64,000 bases of DNA, from positions 7,351 to 71,350 of the forward strand of contig DATGMP010000042.1 of assembly GCA_035293565.1 (NCBI GenBank). Reading direction: 5' to 3'. Below, in pieces: positions 23,206 through 31,007 of the stretch (its first letter is position 1; every line of letters starts with the position of its first letter). The DNA is from DATGMP01 sp035293565. Lineage in GTDB: Bacteria > Pseudomonadota > Alphaproteobacteria > BOG-932 > Roseiterribacteraceae. The notes beneath the pieces were generated by a model. That model did not search any database. It was not told the DNA's origin and saw nothing but the letters and a program-made list of their open reading frames with translations. Made by a program: the position numbers and the translations under genes.

Positions 23206-24143
23206 GCGAAGCGCTGCCCGACGATCGTTTCGGAGATCGTCCAGAGGCGCTCGGCGGCTTCGGAATCGAGCGCGTCCGGCAGCACGCCTTTGCCTGAGCT
23301 GATGTCGGGATCGCGCGGCGCGATCTGGCAATCTTCGAGAAAGGTGCCGGTCACGCCCGCGAGCTCGGGCGCCACTGCCGCCCAGACCTGGGTAGCCGCG
23401 CCCTGCGCGATCGACTTCACCGGCGAGCCGTGCGACTCGCTGTAGTCGGTCACCATCTTCTCCTCGCCGGGCGTCACGTAGCGGAAGACCTCGGTGCGGA
23501 TAACGCCCGGATGCAGCGCGTTGACGGTGACGCCTTTGGGCGCGACGCGCTTCGACAGCGCGACGGCGAAGAACACGTTGGCGCGCTTGGAGGCCGAATA
23601 GGCCGTCCAATGATTGTAGGGTCGCTTCGAAAAATCGAGATCGTCGAAATCGAAGCCGGGCTGTCGATGGCCGTTTGAGCTCAGCACCACCACGCGCGAC
23701 GGCGCGGCCTTGATGAGCGCCGGCATCAGAAGATTGGTGAAGAGAAAAGGGCCGATATGGTTGGCGCCGAAATGCATCTCGCATCCCTCGGCCGTCAGCC
23801 GCCGCTCGCCGCCCACGAACCCCGCATTGTTGATCAGGACGTCAATCTTGGGATGCGCCGCAAGGATGTGCTCCGCCGCGGCGCGAATGCTCTTCAGATC
23901 GGCGAGATCGAACGTAACGGTCTCGATCTTGGCGCTCGGCGCCTCGGCACGAATCGCATCGGCGACGCGGCCGTTCTTGGCGGCGTCGCGCCCGCACATG
24001 ACGACCAGCGCGCCGGCTTTCGCCAACACGCGCGCCGTCTCGGTTCCGATCCCCGCCGACGCGCCGGTAACCACGATTGTCTTGCCGCTGAGATCGGCGC
24101 CGCCGACAACATCCTCGGCGGTGCTGCTAGCATCCAATGGCAT
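23199..24143 (-). CDS. SDR family protein, retinol-dehydrogenase/WWOX-like
   Basis: A 314-residue SDR longer than the classical type. An N-terminal extension precedes TGASAGIG; NNAG is intact; VVVLSSNGH followed by a long insert (FDFDDLDFSKRPYNHW) leads to YSASK, as in RDH/WWOX-like members. The family acts on retinoid-, steroid- or lipid-like alcohols and ketones. GGGGGAGAG precedes the ATG. It lies downstream of ygiQ's end on the same strand (25-base gap); transcription from ygiQ could run into it. Confidence 0.9.
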   Translation of the reverse strand: MPLDASSTAEDVVGGADLSGKTIVVTGASAGIGTETARVLAKAGALVVMCGRDAAKNGRVADAIRAEAPSAKIETVTFDLADLKSIRAAAEHILAAHPKIDVLINNAGFVGGERRLTAEGCEMHFGANHIGPFLFTNLLMPALIKAAPSRVVVLSSNGHRQPGFDFDDLDFSKRPYNHWTAYSASKRANVFFAVALSKRVAPKGVTVNALHPGVIRTEVFRYVTPGEEKMVTDYSESHGSPVKSIAQGAATQVWAAVAPELAGVTGTFLEDCQIAPRDPDISSGKGVLPDALDSEAAERLWTISETIVGQRFAY

Positions 24144-24168
24144 TCTCTCCCCCTGTCAGGATTCGGCG

Positions 24169-26193
24169 CTACCGCGCCGGCCGTGTGTGCTGGGTCATGA
24201 ATTTCTGCGTACGGTGCTTGCGGCCCGCGCGCACGCCTTCCCCGCCCGCGTTGCCGGTTCCCGCCGGCTGCATCGCGGGGACCAGCTTGTCCTTGCCCGG
24301 CCCGATCAGATCCGCGCGGCCCATGCGGCGAAGCGCGTCGCGCAGCAGCGGCCAATTTTCGGGATCGTGATAACGCAAAAAAGCTTTGTGCAGCCGCCGC
24401 TGCTTCAGTCCCTTGGCCGAGAACACCGCCTCGCCTCCAGCGCGCCGAATGGGACGCAGCGGATTCTTGCCGGTGTGATACATCGTAGCCGACAGCGACA
24501 TCGGCGACGGCAGGAAGGTCTGCACCTGGTCGGCGCGGTAGCGATTGCGCTTCAGCCACAGCGCCAGATTCATCATGTCTTCATCGGTGGTGCCCGGATG
24601 AGCGGCGATGAAGTACGGAATGAGATAGAGCTCCTTCCCGGCTTCCTTGGCATAGCGGTCGAACAGCGCCTTGAACCGGTCGTAGCTGCCCATGCCGGGC
24701 TTCATCATCTTAGAGAGCGGCCCCTCCTCGGTGTGCTCCGGCGCTATTTTCAAGTAGCCGCCGACATGATGCGTCACCAGCTCCTTCACATAGTCGGGGC
24801 TCTTGACCGCAAGGTCGTAACGGAGCCCCGAAGCGATATGGATCTTCTTCACGCCCGGCACGGCGCGCGCCTTGCGATAAAGCGCGATCAGCGCGCTGTG
24901 GTCTGTGTTCAGATTCTTGCAGATGTCCGGGAACACGCAGGAGGGACGGCGACAAACCGACTCGGTCTCGCGGTCCTTGCAGGCCAGCCGGTACATGTTC
25001 GCCGTCGGACCGCCGAGATCGGAGATGATTCCGGTGAAACCCTTCACCTTGTCACGAATGTCTTCGATCTCGCGCAGGATCGAGCCTTCGGAGCGATTCT
25101 GGATGATCCGTCCCTCATGCTCGGTAATCGAACAGAACGAGCAGCCGCCGAAGCAGCCGCGCATGATATTCACCGAGAAGCGGATCATCTCCCAGGCGGG
25201 GATCTTCTCGTCGCCATAGAAGGGATGCGGCGCCCGCGCATAGGGCAGGTCGTAAACGCCGTCCATCTCGGGCGTGGTCAGCGGAATCGGCGGCGGCGTC
25301 AGCCACACTTCCTTGTCGCCGTGGCGCTGGATCAGCGGCTTGGCGTTTCCCGGATTGCTCTCCTGATGCAGAATCCGCGACGCATGGGCATAGAGCGCCT
25401 TGTCCTCGCGAACCCGTTCAAATGCCGGGAGTCGGATCGCAGTCTTCTCGGAAGTCTGCGCGCGGTCGGTGGGCGTTGGATCATCCACCAGGCCAGGCTC
25501 GACGATCGTCCAACTTTCCGGCGGCGCATCCAGCAGAAAGGCAGTGCCGCGGATGTCGCGCATGGCGCCGATGGGCTCACCTTTTGCGATGCGATGGGCG
25601 ATCTCGACAATTGCGCGCTCGGCGTTGCCATAGACCAGCAGGTCGGCTTTGGAATCGACCAGGATGGAGCGGCGTACCTTTTCCGACCAATGGTCGAATT
25701 GCGCGATCCGACGCAGCGAAGCCTCAATGCCGCCGATCACGATCGGCGCATCGCGGAACGCCTCGCGGCAGCGCTGGGAATAGACGATGACCGCGCGGTC
25801 CGGCCGCCGGCCCTGCGCACCGCCCGGCGTGTAGGAATCGTCACGCCTCAGCCGCCGGTCCGAGGTGTAATGATTGACCATCGAATCCATATTCCCGGCG
25901 GTGACGCCGAAGAACAGGTTGGGCTTGCCGAGCGCAGTGAATGCGTCGGCGCTCGTCCAGTCAGGTTGAGCGATGATGCCGACCCGGAATCCCTGGGCCT
26001 CGAGCAGCCGGCCGACGATGGCCATGCCGAAGCTCGGATGGTCGATATAGGCGTCGCCGGTGACCAGGATGATGTCGCAGCTATCCCAGCCCAGCGCCTC
26101 CATCTCGGCGCGAGACATGGGCAGGAACGGAGCGGGCCCGATGCGGTGGGCCCAGAATTTCCTGTAGGAGAATATGTTTTTGGCAGCGTCCAT
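24169..26193 (-). CDS. ygiQ: YgiQ family radical SAM protein
   Basis: A 674-residue protein. The N-terminal region (ALGWDSCDIILVTGDAYIDH) is a cobalamin-binding-like fold seen in YgiQ, followed by the radical SAM core with RGCFGGCSFCSI (Cx3Cx2C) for the 4Fe-4S cluster. IIQNRSEGSILREIEDIRD and the long C-terminal part (LKIAPEHTEEGPLSKMMKPG) match the family closely. The function is not established. The C-terminus ends in basic, low-complexity residues. An Rrf2 regulator gene lies just upstream on the same strand (44-base gap). Confidence 0.93.
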   Translation of the reverse strand: MDAAKNIFSYRKFWAHRIGPAPFLPMSRAEMEALGWDSCDIILVTGDAYIDHPSFGMAIVGRLLEAQGFRVGIIAQPDWTSADAFTALGKPNLFFGVTAGNMDSMVNHYTSDRRLRRDDSYTPGGAQGRRPDRAVIVYSQRCREAFRDAPIVIGGIEASLRRIAQFDHWSEKVRRSILVDSKADLLVYGNAERAIVEIAHRIAKGEPIGAMRDIRGTAFLLDAPPESWTIVEPGLVDDPTPTDRAQTSEKTAIRLPAFERVREDKALYAHASRILHQESNPGNAKPLIQRHGDKEVWLTPPPIPLTTPEMDGVYDLPYARAPHPFYGDEKIPAWEMIRFSVNIMRGCFGGCSFCSITEHEGRIIQNRSEGSILREIEDIRDKVKGFTGIISDLGGPTANMYRLACKDRETESVCRRPSCVFPDICKNLNTDHSALIALYRKARAVPGVKKIHIASGLRYDLAVKSPDYVKELVTHHVGGYLKIAPEHTEEGPLSKMMKPGMGSYDRFKALFDRYAKEAGKELYLIPYFIAAHPGTTDEDMMNLALWLKRNRYRADQVQTFLPSPMSLSATMYHTGKNPLRPIRRAGGEAVFSAKGLKQRRLHKAFLRYHDPENWPLLRDALRRMGRADLIGPGKDKLVPAMQPAGTGNAGGEGVRAGRKHRTQKFMTQHTRPAR

Positions 26194-26237
26194 GGTCGGA
26201 GCCCTATATGGCCCGAACCGCGCGCAACCGTAAGCCG

Positions 26238-26696
26238 TCAGATTGAGAAATCGTGCGTTTTTTCGGCCGCGCCTTCGATGCCGGCATCACGGGCGCGATT
26301 GCACAGATCCTCGATGGTAATGCTGTCGAGCTGCTTCATCCAATCCTTGACCAGGTCGCGGCACATGGGCGCCACAATACGCTGGCCGAGGGCCGATTCG
26401 GTGGTCGGCAGATCGGTCGCGTCCTCCCGAATCTCGGTGGATCGCACCGCCTCGACGATCTGGGCGAGCGTGATCTTCCGCCGCTCGCGCGCCAGCCTAT
26501 AGCCACCGCGCGGGCCTCGCACTCCCTCGAGGATATGCGCCCGGACGAGCTCCTGAAGCACCGGTTCCAGGTAGCGGCGGGGGATTTGCTGACGCGCCGC
26601 GAATTCGCGGCCTTGGACTGGCTGGGCGCCGGCATTGTAGGCGATGTCCAGCACGGCACCGATCGAGAAGATGAGCTTCTTGGACAGGCCTAGCAT
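26238..26696 (-). CDS. Rrf2/BadM family transcriptional regulator
   Basis: A 152-residue winged-helix regulator. SKKLIFSIGAVLDIAYNAG opens the DNA-binding domain and GVRGPRGGYRLARERRKIT is the wing signature. IscR-like members carry three clustered cysteines for an Fe-S cluster; here only two, far apart (APMCRDL, EDLCNRA), so cluster binding is doubtful. The start is uncertain: ATG 26696 fits the family N-terminus (MLGLSKK), while ATGs at 26711 and 26735 are in frame; none has a ribosome site. It may regulate the ygiQ gene downstream or genes elsewhere. Confidence 0.88.
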   Translation of the reverse strand: MLGLSKKLIFSIGAVLDIAYNAGAQPVQGREFAARQQIPRRYLEPVLQELVRAHILEGVRGPRGGYRLARERRKITLAQIVEAVRSTEIREDATDLPTTESALGQRIVAPMCRDLVKDWMKQLDSITIEDLCNRARDAGIEGAAEKTHDFSI

Positions 26697-26885
26697 CGAC
26701 GCTTGGATCATGTGTCTAAACGGAACCACATTCATTTTGGGGGTGCAGCCTACATTTCACAGAACCGCCAGTCCATGCCTCAGGTGTAAATTGGGATCGA
26801 ACATGCCGCCCGGCAAGGCCGTCCGCTCTGCCTGTATCAGCGGCCGTATGCTAGGAAATCCGCGGGTTTCAGACGGAGTGTGCGC

Positions 26886-27716
26886 ATGAATCCGCCGATC
26901 GGCCTGTGTTACGGGTGCCTGACAGATACCTCGCTTTCCGATTTGATCGAGATCGCCGGCCGGCACGGATTCGCCTCGATCATGGTCTATCAGGAGCATT
27001 GGAAACGTCATGCGGTCCCGCCGACCCGTGAGCTCAGCCGCATGCTCGAGGCCAACGGCATCCGGCGTGTAACGCTCGATGGCGTCCTAACATTCCTTCC
27101 CCGCATCGATTCCTGGGCCAAGAGCCTGGTCGACGGCGTCGACGATTATTTCCGCATGGCCGAGCAGGTGGGCGCGACCTGCTTCAATGTTCCCCATTAC
27201 ACGGGCGACCCGGCCACGCCCCTTTCTGAAATGGTCGACGCGCTGGGTCCCTTCGCGGAGCGCGCGGCGCGCCACGGGATTGCCTTGGCGCTGGAATTCA
27301 TGCCGGAGACCGCCATCCCGGATCTTGCCGCGGCATTGCGCCTTCGGGGCGCGGTCGGAGCGTCCAATCTGGGCATCTGCGTCGATACCTGGCATCTGGC
27401 CCGGACCGGCGGCGGACCGGAGGACCTCCGGGCGCTCCCGCCCGGCGCCGTGACGGAATTTCAGATCAACGACCGTGACGCCGGCGCGCCTGTCTCGGAC
27501 GCGACGACCGGCTGGCAGCCGAACGACCGTAAGCTCCCGGGCGAGGGTCAGCTGCCACTGGTCGAGACGATCCTCGCCGTCGAGGCCAACGCCCCCGGCC
27601 TGCCGCTCAATGTCGAGGTCTTTTCCGAGGCGCTCCGCAACTTGCCGCCGGATGAAGCGGCGGCGCGCGTTGCAGCTGCCGCGCGCGACTTGTTGGCGAA
27701 GCTGCCGCGCGGCTGA
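26886..27716 (+). CDS. sugar phosphate isomerase/epimerase (xylose isomerase-like TIM barrel)
   Basis: A 276-residue protein of the AP-endonuclease-2/xylose-isomerase-like fold. Metal ligands probably include the Glu in ALALEFMPET, the Asp/His in GICVDTWHLARTGG, the Asp in INDRDAG and the Glu in LNVEVFSEAL. Members isomerise sugars or inositol derivatives or act as dehydratases. GGAG 7 bases upstream supports the ATG at 26886. Convergent with an LLM gene 5 bases downstream. The specific substrate is unknown. Confidence 0.85.
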   Translation: MNPPIGLCYGCLTDTSLSDLIEIAGRHGFASIMVYQEHWKRHAVPPTRELSRMLEANGIRRVTLDGVLTFLPRIDSWAKSLVDGVDDYFRMAEQVGATCFNVPHYTGDPATPLSEMVDALGPFAERAARHGIALALEFMPETAIPDLAAALRLRGAVGASNLGICVDTWHLARTGGGPEDLRALPPGAVTEFQINDRDAGAPVSDATTGWQPNDRKLPGEGQLPLVETILAVEANAPGLPLNVEVFSEALRNLPPDEAAARVAAAARDLLAKLPRG

Positions 27717-27721
27717 CCGGC

Positions 27722-28624
27722 TCACCGCCCGAACTTGGCGAGCACCGTCTCGGCGAAGCGGCCGATCGCCTTCTTTTTCACCTCCAGCCGCCGGATGTCG
27801 TCGCCCTCATCGGTCCATTTCTGAATGTCCCAGGGCGTCGAGAGCCACGGACCGATGGCGACCGTGTCGTCGATGTCGAGCCGTTTGAGCCCGTCGACGA
27901 GCGTCTGAGTTAGCGGCTCTGCCGGCACGTAGCAGATCGTGAAACCGCTCTGCGAGAGGCCGCCCTTGCCGCGGATCGCGCGAACGTCCGCCGCCGCCTC
28001 CTGCATCTGGGCCAAGGTCATCGCGAGCGGCAGCCAGCCATCGTTCATCGCGGCCCGCCGGATCGCGGGCTTGCTTCCGCCGCCGCACCAGACCGGGATC
28101 GGCGCAGGCGGGGGCGGGCACATCATCGCCTCGAAATCGAAGAATTCGCCCTTGTGAGACACGACCTTGCCGGTCCAGAGCTTACGCATCGCCGCGATCA
28201 GCTCGTCCAGACGGCGGCCGCGGCTCGCGAAATCGACATGGACCAGGTCGTATTCCTCCTTGATCCAGCCGGCCGACAGGCCGCAGGCGACCCGCCCGCC
28301 GGTAAGGACCGAAGCGGTGCTGATCGCCTTGGCGGCGGTGAACGGATCGCGGAGCGCCGCCAAATAGATATTGGACATCAGCTTGAGCTTTTTGGTGACC
28401 ATTCCCATCGCGGTCAGCGTGATCCAGGGATCGGGCCAGGGCGTGTCCTGCGGCCAGAAGACTGCGCCATCCTCGGTATAGGGATATTTGCTCTCGATTC
28501 TGGCCGGCATGACCAGATGGTCGGCCATGGTAATGCCGTGAAACCCGACTTCCTCGGCGAAGCGCGCAATCTCGACGAGCTGGTCGACCTCCATGACGGA
28601 GACCAGCGACAGCCAGAACTTCAT
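27722..28624 (-). CDS. LLM class flavin/F420-dependent oxidoreductase
   Basis: A 300-residue luciferase-like TIM barrel (MKFWLSLVSVMEVDQLVEIA; GFHGITMADHLVMP; CGLSAGWIKEEYDLVHVDF). The GWxxxEY block and the PIPVWCGGGSKPAIRRA segment are typical of the branch with F420-type members. Cofactor choice (F420H2 or FMN) cannot be decided here, and no F420 biosynthesis gene is in the window. One of four such proteins in the window (also 30026, 41537, 55306). Divergent from the SnoaL gene at 28704. Confidence 0.9.
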   Translation of the reverse strand: MKFWLSLVSVMEVDQLVEIARFAEEVGFHGITMADHLVMPARIESKYPYTEDGAVFWPQDTPWPDPWITLTAMGMVTKKLKLMSNIYLAALRDPFTAAKAISTASVLTGGRVACGLSAGWIKEEYDLVHVDFASRGRRLDELIAAMRKLWTGKVVSHKGEFFDFEAMMCPPPPAPIPVWCGGGSKPAIRRAAMNDGWLPLAMTLAQMQEAAADVRAIRGKGGLSQSGFTICYVPAEPLTQTLVDGLKRLDIDDTVAIGPWLSTPWDIQKWTDEGDDIRRLEVKKKAIGRFAETVLAKFGR

Positions 28625-28703
28625 ATGACAGATCCTCCCCTGCCCGCCGCTGGCGCGGCATCGTGCACGGGGCTAGCCTAGCCGAAAGCCGAAGGAGGAG
28701 AAA

Positions 28704-29216
28704 ATGTCGGAACAGCTGCCGGACGCCGTACAGAGACTTCTCGATCTCCAAGACATTCAGAGGGCGCTTGCGATCTATGTCGTGGCGCTCGATTCGCGCG
28801 AATTGCCGCTGTTCCGCCAGTGCTTCACCCCGGATGCGCGGATCACGCTCGCGGGCATGGGCGACATGACGCCCGACAGCTACATCAAGCTCGCGGAGGA
28901 AGGGCTCGGACGGCTCGACGCGACGCAGCACCATCTGGGCCTGCCGTTGATCCGTCTGGACGGAGACCGCGCCCATGCGCGCTGCTATTTCATGGCGCAG
29001 CATGCCCGCAACGCGCTCGCGCCGAACGGCCTTCTGCTGATCGGCGGCTGGTATACCGATGAGCTGGTGCGCACGAAGGACGGCTGGCGCATCGCGCAGC
29101 GGGAAGGGACCGCCCTCTGGTACGACGGCAACCCCGAAGTCCTGGGCTATAATTTCCCGATGGGAGCGACCCCGCGCGGGCCGGGCCATGCGGCGCCCGC
29201 CTGGATGCGGGCCTGA
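28704..29216 (+). CDS. SnoaL/NTF2-like domain protein
   Basis: A 170-residue protein. The first helix LLDLQDIQRALAIYVVALDS and the strand-helix pattern that follows (FTPDARITLAGMG; RCYFMAQHARN; DGWRIAQREGTALWYDG) fit the SnoaL_4-type NTF2 fold found in steroid isomerase and ring-hydroxylase small-subunit relatives. GGAGGAG precedes the ATG. It has no close operon partner. The C-terminal 20 residues are Pro/Gly/Ala-rich and probably disordered. Confidence 0.87.
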   Translation: MSEQLPDAVQRLLDLQDIQRALAIYVVALDSRELPLFRQCFTPDARITLAGMGDMTPDSYIKLAEEGLGRLDATQHHLGLPLIRLDGDRAHARCYFMAQHARNALAPNGLLLIGGWYTDELVRTKDGWRIAQREGTALWYDGNPEVLGYNFPMGATPRGPGHAAPAWMRA

Positions 29217-29278
29217 GCCACCCGGAACAAGCAAACATCGATTGCCGTTTCCCGAAGTGAATTCCTCGGGAGACAGGA

Positions 29279-29356
29279 ATGCGCGGTCTTTTGTTGTGGC
29301 TCATAGGGATCCCGATCCCGATCATCATTCTGCTCTACATCTTCCACGTGATCTGA
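29279..29356 (+). CDS. 25-residue hydrophobic small membrane protein
   Basis: An ORF too short for most gene callers: M-R-G-L-L-L-W-L-I-G-I-P-I-P-I-I-I-L-L-Y-I-F-H-V-I then TGA. It is a single transmembrane helix with an Ile-Pro-Ile-Pro kink and a positive N-terminus. GGGAGACAGGA directly upstream is a good ribosome site. A short inverted repeat (CCCGA/TCGGG, 29250-29270) overlaps that site and might mask it. It is followed by two more small membrane-protein genes. It resembles small conserved hypothetical proteins, but no function is known to me. Confidence 0.65.
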   Translation: MRGLLLWLIGIPIPIIILLYIFHVI

Positions 29357-29405
29357 ATTTCAGACCGCGGAGAGGAAGCTCGCTCGGCTTTCGCAAGGAG
29401 GCACC

Positions 29406-29666
29406 ATGACGGCAATCGCAACCAGGACGCTCAAACCGCTCAGGCGGCGCGTCGTGCAATTCGAGAAGGCGGCGCTCGAAGCGGCGGAAAATGCGGACCG
29501 CGCTTTGACGCGAGCCGAAAGGAGAGCGCGCGGCGTAATGAGGACCGGCCGATCGTTCGCGAAGCAGATCCACGACCGCATCGAGGACCAGCCGCACACC
29601 TCTGTTCTTGCGGCGCTGGCGCTGGGCGGCTTGATCGGCTACCTCCTGCATCGCGCGCGCGACTGA
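29406..29666 (+). CDS. ElaB/YqjD (DUF883)-like membrane-anchored small protein
   Basis: An 86-residue protein. A basic, alpha-helical N-terminal region (residues 8-60, many Arg/Glu/Ala) is followed by a C-terminal membrane helix VLAALALGGLIGYLLHRARD. ElaB/YqjD relatives sit in the inner membrane and, in E. coli, bind ribosomes in stationary phase. The similarity here is in architecture rather than strong sequence identity. AAGGAGG lies 5 bases before the ATG. The gene belongs to a group of three small genes (29279, 29406, 29674). Confidence 0.75.
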   Translation: MTAIATRTLKPLRRRVVQFEKAALEAAENADRALTRAERRARGVMRTGRSFAKQIHDRIEDQPHTSVLAALALGGLIGYLLHRARD

Positions 29667-29673
29667 TCGCCCG

Positions 29674-29931
29674 ATGGACCGGACGAACGAACGCGCGGCC
29701 GATATCGGCACGATCGTACCCGTAGGCCTCATGGCCGTGGGCGCGGTCGCGCTGACGCGGCGGCCGACATTGCTCGGTGCAGCCATTTTGGGCCTGCTCA
29801 CCTACGAGCTGTTCAAGCAGAAACGCCCTGAGCGGCAACCGGGGCGCGACCCCGTGGAGCGCGACTCCGAAGATTCCTTCCCAGCCAGCGATCCGCCGGG
29901 CTGGTCGGGCACCACGGCGCGCGCCGGCTGA
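29674..29931 (+). CDS. small membrane protein with SFPASDPP tail motif
   Basis: An 85-residue protein starting 7 bases after the preceding gene. Residues 11-46 contain two short hydrophobic segments (TIVPVGLMAVGAVAL and LLGAAILGLLTYELF), and the C-terminus ends RDSEDSFPASDPPGWSGTT. This acidic SFPASDPP peptide recurs at the C-termini of otherwise unrelated small proteobacterial proteins (recollection, not a search). Function unknown. Confidence 0.75.
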   Translation: MDRTNERAADIGTIVPVGLMAVGAVALTRRPTLLGAAILGLLTYELFKQKRPERQPGRDPVERDSEDSFPASDPPGWSGTTARAG

Positions 29932-30025
29932 AGCTCTGTCCGGCTTGTGCGCTGGACGCTTGGGCGACATCATAGGCCTCCAAAAGGCCGCCTGATGATG
30001 GCGGTCGACGCATTGGAGGCGCTGC

Positions 30026-31006
30026 ATGGTGAAGCTCGGGACCAATCTGCCGGAGCATCTGATCGGCACGGACCAGGGAGCCCTATCGGAGTTCCTCCAG
30101 GGCTTGGAGGAACTCGGCTACCATTACGTCACGGTCGGCGATCACGTGCTGGGCGCCGATCTCAGTGTCAGACCGGACTGGAAGCCCTTCCTCGGTAAGG
30201 CGCCGCTCTATGACCATCACATGGTGTGGCACGAGCCGCTGGTGCTGTTCGGCTATCTGGCCGCCCTCACCCGCAAGCTCGAGCTCTGCACCGGCATTCT
30301 GATCAGTCCACAGCGACAATCCGCGCTGCTCGCCAAACAGGCCGCCGAAGCCGACGTGCTCACGGGCGGCCGCATCCGTTTCGTCATCGCCGCCGGATGG
30401 AACGACGTCGAATACGAGGCGCTTGGAATCGATTTCGCCAGCCGCGGCAAGATCATGGAGGAGCAGGTCGTCCTGATGCGGCGGCTTTGGACGAACGAGC
30501 TGGTGACCTTCCACGGCCAGTTCCACACAGTGAATGCCGCGGGCATCAACCCGCTGCCCGTCCAGCGGCCCATTCCGCTCTGGTTCGGCGGCCAATCGAA
30601 GCCTGTGCTTCGCCGGATCGGCAAGCTGGCCGACGGCTGGTTTCCCTATTATCCGCATTTCAGCGAGCAGCGCCTGCAGGAGGATCGCGACGCGATCCGC
30701 GCGAGCGCAAAGGAAGCGGGACGCGACCCCGCCTCGATCGGGATTGAGGGCGCCATCTATTTCGTCGATCCGCGCTTCGAAGCGCCGCCGGACGCGCGCA
30801 AGCCGCCCGAGACGCTCGAGGAATGCGTCGAATACGCCAATTGGTGGAAGCGGTTCGGCGCGACGCGCTATTGGGTGACCGCGCCCTGGGCCAAGCTGGG
30901 GCCGGAGGAGACGGGCATTCGCGAAACCGGCAAGAAGTGGACCGGCGTTGAGCAGCGACTGCGCGCGCTCGCCGAGTTCAAGGACGCGATCGGCTCCGAT
31001 TTCTAG
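30026..31006 (+). CDS. LLM class flavin/F420-dependent oxidoreductase
   Basis: A 326-residue luciferase-like protein: VKLGTNLPEHLIG, YHYVTVGDHVLG, GRIRFVIAAGWNDVEYEALG and IPLWFGGQSKPVLRRIG. GGAGG lies 6 bases before the ATG. It stops one base before the start of an acyl-CoA carboxylase subunit, so the two are almost certainly co-transcribed. Such proteins perform hydride transfer to ketones or double bonds, or oxygenation, with F420 or FMN. The pairing with a carboxylase suggests work on acyl-CoA intermediates (inference). Confidence 0.92.
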   Translation: MVKLGTNLPEHLIGTDQGALSEFLQGLEELGYHYVTVGDHVLGADLSVRPDWKPFLGKAPLYDHHMVWHEPLVLFGYLAALTRKLELCTGILISPQRQSALLAKQAAEADVLTGGRIRFVIAAGWNDVEYEALGIDFASRGKIMEEQVVLMRRLWTNELVTFHGQFHTVNAAGINPLPVQRPIPLWFGGQSKPVLRRIGKLADGWFPYYPHFSEQRLQEDRDAIRASAKEAGRDPASIGIEGAIYFVDPRFEAPPDARKPPETLEECVEYANWWKRFGATRYWVTAPWAKLGPEETGIRETGKKWTGVEQRLRALAEFKDAIGSDF

Positions 31007-31007
31007 C

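Noticed and set aside
23710..26502. 930-codon open frame on the plus strand
   Set aside because: It is antisense to the YgiQ gene and part of the SDR; the translation is Arg/Ala/His-rich with no recognisable domain. Long antisense frames are common in such GC-rich DNA.
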